A stretch of DNA of 64,000 nucleotides from Caenorhabditis elegans (taxonomy: Eukaryota; Nematoda; Chromadorea; Rhabditida; Rhabditidae). Below the pieces are notes generated by a model. The model saw only the letters and a list, made by a program, of their open reading frames with translations, did no database searches and was not told the origin of the DNA. The position numbers and the translations under genes are program-made. Location: NCBI RefSeq assembly GCF_000002985.6, contig NC_003280.10, positions 7,498,501-7,562,500 of the forward strand, written 5' to 3'. This document shows, piece after piece, positions 61,899 to 64,000 of this stretch. Position 1 is the stretch's first letter. Every line of letters starts with the position of its first letter.

Positions 61899-62069
61899 TT
61901 GATGTTTTTTGTACAATTTAAACAAGTAATCCCGTTTGGTTCAACGTTAAATGTGTCATTGTCGACGACCTTTGAAACTGATGGAAAGACGATTTCGATT
62001 TGCATAACTGGATTTTTGAACACAGAATTCTCATACAAAACATCGAGAATTATGTTCCTTGTAGAACTA
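61899..62069 (+). pseudogene. possible galectin-like exon or remnant
   Basis: An open frame starting ATG at 61899 ends at a GT donor (GAACTAG|GTAAGA). It encodes IPFGSTLNVSLSTTFETDGK followed by TISICITGFLN, which resembles the start of a galectin domain and lies next to two galectin-like genes. Splicing to the next acceptor (tttcag at 62123) gives an immediate stop. I found no upstream exon, so it is either a very short gene or a remnant copy. Confidence 0.3.
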
Positions 62070-62330
62070 GGTAAGAACACAACAAAAACCCAAAACATTT
62101 GTCCGAATTTTAATTTCTTTCAGGTTAGACTAACAAGACTTTAAATGGCATAAACTATGGAAAAAGAAGACGTGCGTCGTGGCAAGCAACAGCCGGAGAG
62201 ATTCGAATTTGATAACCGACTATTTAGATTTACGATGGTCGTTGATGGAGGTCTTATGACATGAAACACACGTTCAAGTTTTCATGAAACGACGCAAAAG
62301 CAAAAACCAAACACTTCATTTATTTATCAC

Positions 62331-63094
62331 TTAGAAAATAAGCAAAGAACCATTGGCATTGTTAAGAGTCAAGACACTTGCTGGAAAACGGAATCATATT
62401 AGAACTATTCTAAACTCTTCAAACTTACAATTCAATTTTTGAAGTCTTGATTTTTCCATCGAAAAATACAGATTGCGATTGTTCATTCTTTGGGTATTGT
62501 AGCGCAACTTGAGCTGTGTACTTTAATTCCGAAGATTGGACCGATCCAAATGCAAAACCATATCCATCTTGACTTTTGATAACAAATGTAAATGGATCAG
62601 CACAGGTTACATTTGGCTTAGCCTTCTCAACAATTAAAAAAGTATCTTTTTTCCTGCCAAGCAGCTTTCCAGAAATATTCATTCGTTCCTCGCTAGCTCC
62701 AAGCGTCGTTGTCAGCAAATACTGTTCCAAGTCATCCATACCAAGTTGATGCATGATAAGTCCTTTTGAGAGTCCAACAGTGAATCTATAAAATCATTCA
62801 AAATTTTGATTAATTTCAGAAAAATTACGCTGCATCATCCATTACTTCCGATCCGTTGTTGTAATATTCTCCTGTAATGATAAGTTGGTCCATTTTTTGG
62901 AACGGACGGCCCAGAAGAATTACTTTCATTCCTTTCTCAATATCACTGAAGTCTCCATACTAAATATATTCATGATTTCCGTATCGGAAGATATTATAAT
63001 AACTCACGACAGTCTGATTACAGGCGATAAACGGTGTGCACCACAAATAAACGACTGGCGCTAAACCGGCAAGCAGAATGAGATGAAGGAACAT
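62331..63094 (-). CDS. secreted galectin-like protein
   Basis: Exons 63094-63008, 62959-62829, 62785-62429 and a short last exon. A signal peptide (FLHLILLAGLAPVVYLW) precedes a domain with KGMKVILLGRPFQKMDQLII, YGFAFGSVQSSELKYTAQVA and VFFDGKIKTSKIE, a beta-rich pattern that resembles galectin-like domains in secreted nematode proteins. The 3' end is ambiguous: a strong acceptor (ttttccag, exon from 62380) gives a stop at 62362, while an acceptor four bases later (exon from 62376) continues with LTLNNANGSLLIF and stops at 62331. The longer version looks more protein-like. The gene is divergent from the plus-strand relative at 63266, with 171 bp between start codons, so the two may share a promoter. 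Confidence 0.7.
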
Positions 63095-63265
63095 CGTTTG
63101 ATTCGTTCTTACTTTCTTCACACTCTTTTAAGCCCGAGTCCCGGATGTATTTCAACGACAATAACTTTTTGGAAACAATGATGTAGTTTTATCGATATGA
63201 CTGGGAATATTGGAATGGTTCTATAAGAAGAGTGACATGAATCATTTTTACTAGATCAATCTGAT

Positions 63266-64000
63266 ATGCGTCTTTGGGTTTTGACACTTGTTCAGGCACA
63301 TTTTGCCATTCTTGCGGTTGCAGGTTAGTTTCTAAGGTTCTTCTTTGTTCAACTGGCAACATTTCAGACACTACGGTGGCAGTTGAAGAAACCACTAAAG
63401 CTGCCAACGAAACAACGACACCTGATGGTCCCCATGCCGACTGCTTTCTCTGTGCTCCTACAGTACAATGTGGAGAAACAGTTGAAGGAGACTATTCAAG
63501 TGGAGAAGTTAATGTACTTCTAATGAAACCGATGGAAGATAACGACTATTTTATTGTGAAAGGAGAAGTATTCCCGAATGCTATGAAGTAAGATATTTTC
63601 AAAATATAATAATCATGAAAATATAGCATAGTGCTTCACATTCTAGAATTTTCATCGACATCTACAAGGATTTGTCAGTTGGAAAAGCTCAAGAAGGCGG
63701 AAACAATCAGCCGAGACTTCTCACATTCGAACACTATTTCGACACAAATTTGACGTTTTCTCGTTCCAATTTACATGGAGAAGTACCTTTTAATATATAT
63801 TTGTTTTCAGATTCAAATTTATTTCAGGGCGTTCCGGACTCTTTCCGTGAGGCAACATTGCCAGATGCTATCAAACAAAAAAAACCATGGACGCTGATGT
63901 TTAAGTAATCATCATTTACTAAAGAAGGTAGAATGAATCTAGAACTTTTCAGAATGAAGGATGGTTTGAGTGCATTTGAAACCGGAGATGAGACTGGATG
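63266..64000 (+). CDS. secreted galectin-like protein, 3' end cut by window
   Basis: Exons 63266-63323, 63368-63587, 63647-63782, 63828-63904 and 63953 to the edge, all phase-consistent. A signal peptide (LWVLTLVQAHFAILAVA) is followed by a Thr-rich spacer and the pair CFLCAP and VQCGETVEGDYSSGEVNVLL. The core then reads FIVKGEVFPNAMKIFIDIYK, PRLLTFEHYFDTNLTFSRSN and PWTLMFKMKDGLSAFETGDE, in the order expected for galectin beta strands. A sugar-binding HxNPR motif is not obvious, so carbohydrate binding is uncertain. It is related in layout to the divergent neighbour. Confidence 0.7.

Noticed and set aside
1-64000. CRISPR arrays, bacterial-type operons or phage genes
   Set aside because: The sequence is eukaryotic with introns throughout; no regularly spaced repeats of the CRISPR type were seen.

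Overview
The window is nematode nuclear DNA, almost certainly Caenorhabditis elegans. It is AT-rich, has many short introns with TTTTCAG-type acceptors, and carries near-identical full-length copies of the C. elegans transposons Tc1 and Tc3. I recognise several genes from their predicted proteins (tph-1, nfi-1, rol-8, wrt-1, wrt-10, rnh-1.1). From memory these lie on chromosome II around cosmids C28F5 and ZK1290. Exon boundaries were read by hand from splice signals and checked by phase arithmetic. No RNA data were available.

Left part (1-21 kb) is gene-poor and transposon-rich. It holds the 5' half of a chemoreceptor gene at the left edge, an intact Tc3 (3796-6132), a small unknown gene with a tandemly duplicated exon (6851-8095), a palindromic MITE-like element, a globin gene (8952-10845, minus), a weakly supported small basic-protein gene (about 11.5-15.5 kb, minus), an intact Tc1 (18174-19784) and a small unknown gene (20098-20890, minus).

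Middle part (21-46 kb) is gene-dense. It holds an insulin-degrading-enzyme-like M16 peptidase with internal damage that splicing could remove, a signal-anchored unknown gene, RNase H rnh-1.1 with a long low-complexity N terminus, an aldo-keto reductase with two frame-preserving stop-free introns (one GC-AG), a tail-to-tail pair of warthog genes (wrt-1 with a Hog autoprocessing domain, wrt-10 without), a four-TM MARVEL-like gene and the 14-exon transcription factor nfi-1.

Right part (45.6-64 kb) holds the cuticle collagen rol-8, a 455-bp inverted-repeat element, an F-box gene with a transposase-type helix-turn-helix, tryptophan hydroxylase tph-1 (serotonin synthesis), a secreted Pro/Thr-rich protein ending in a ShKT domain, a small Ser-rich gene, about 5 kb of near-empty sequence, and a divergent pair of secreted galectin-like genes, the second cut by the right edge. 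The genes look individually regulated; I found no convincing operon and no shared pathway.

I found no clearly new multi-gene system. The most interesting points are the M16 gene whose lesions coincide with possible introns, the stop-free 3n introns and GC donors, the tandem exon duplication, and the dense inverted-repeat elements.
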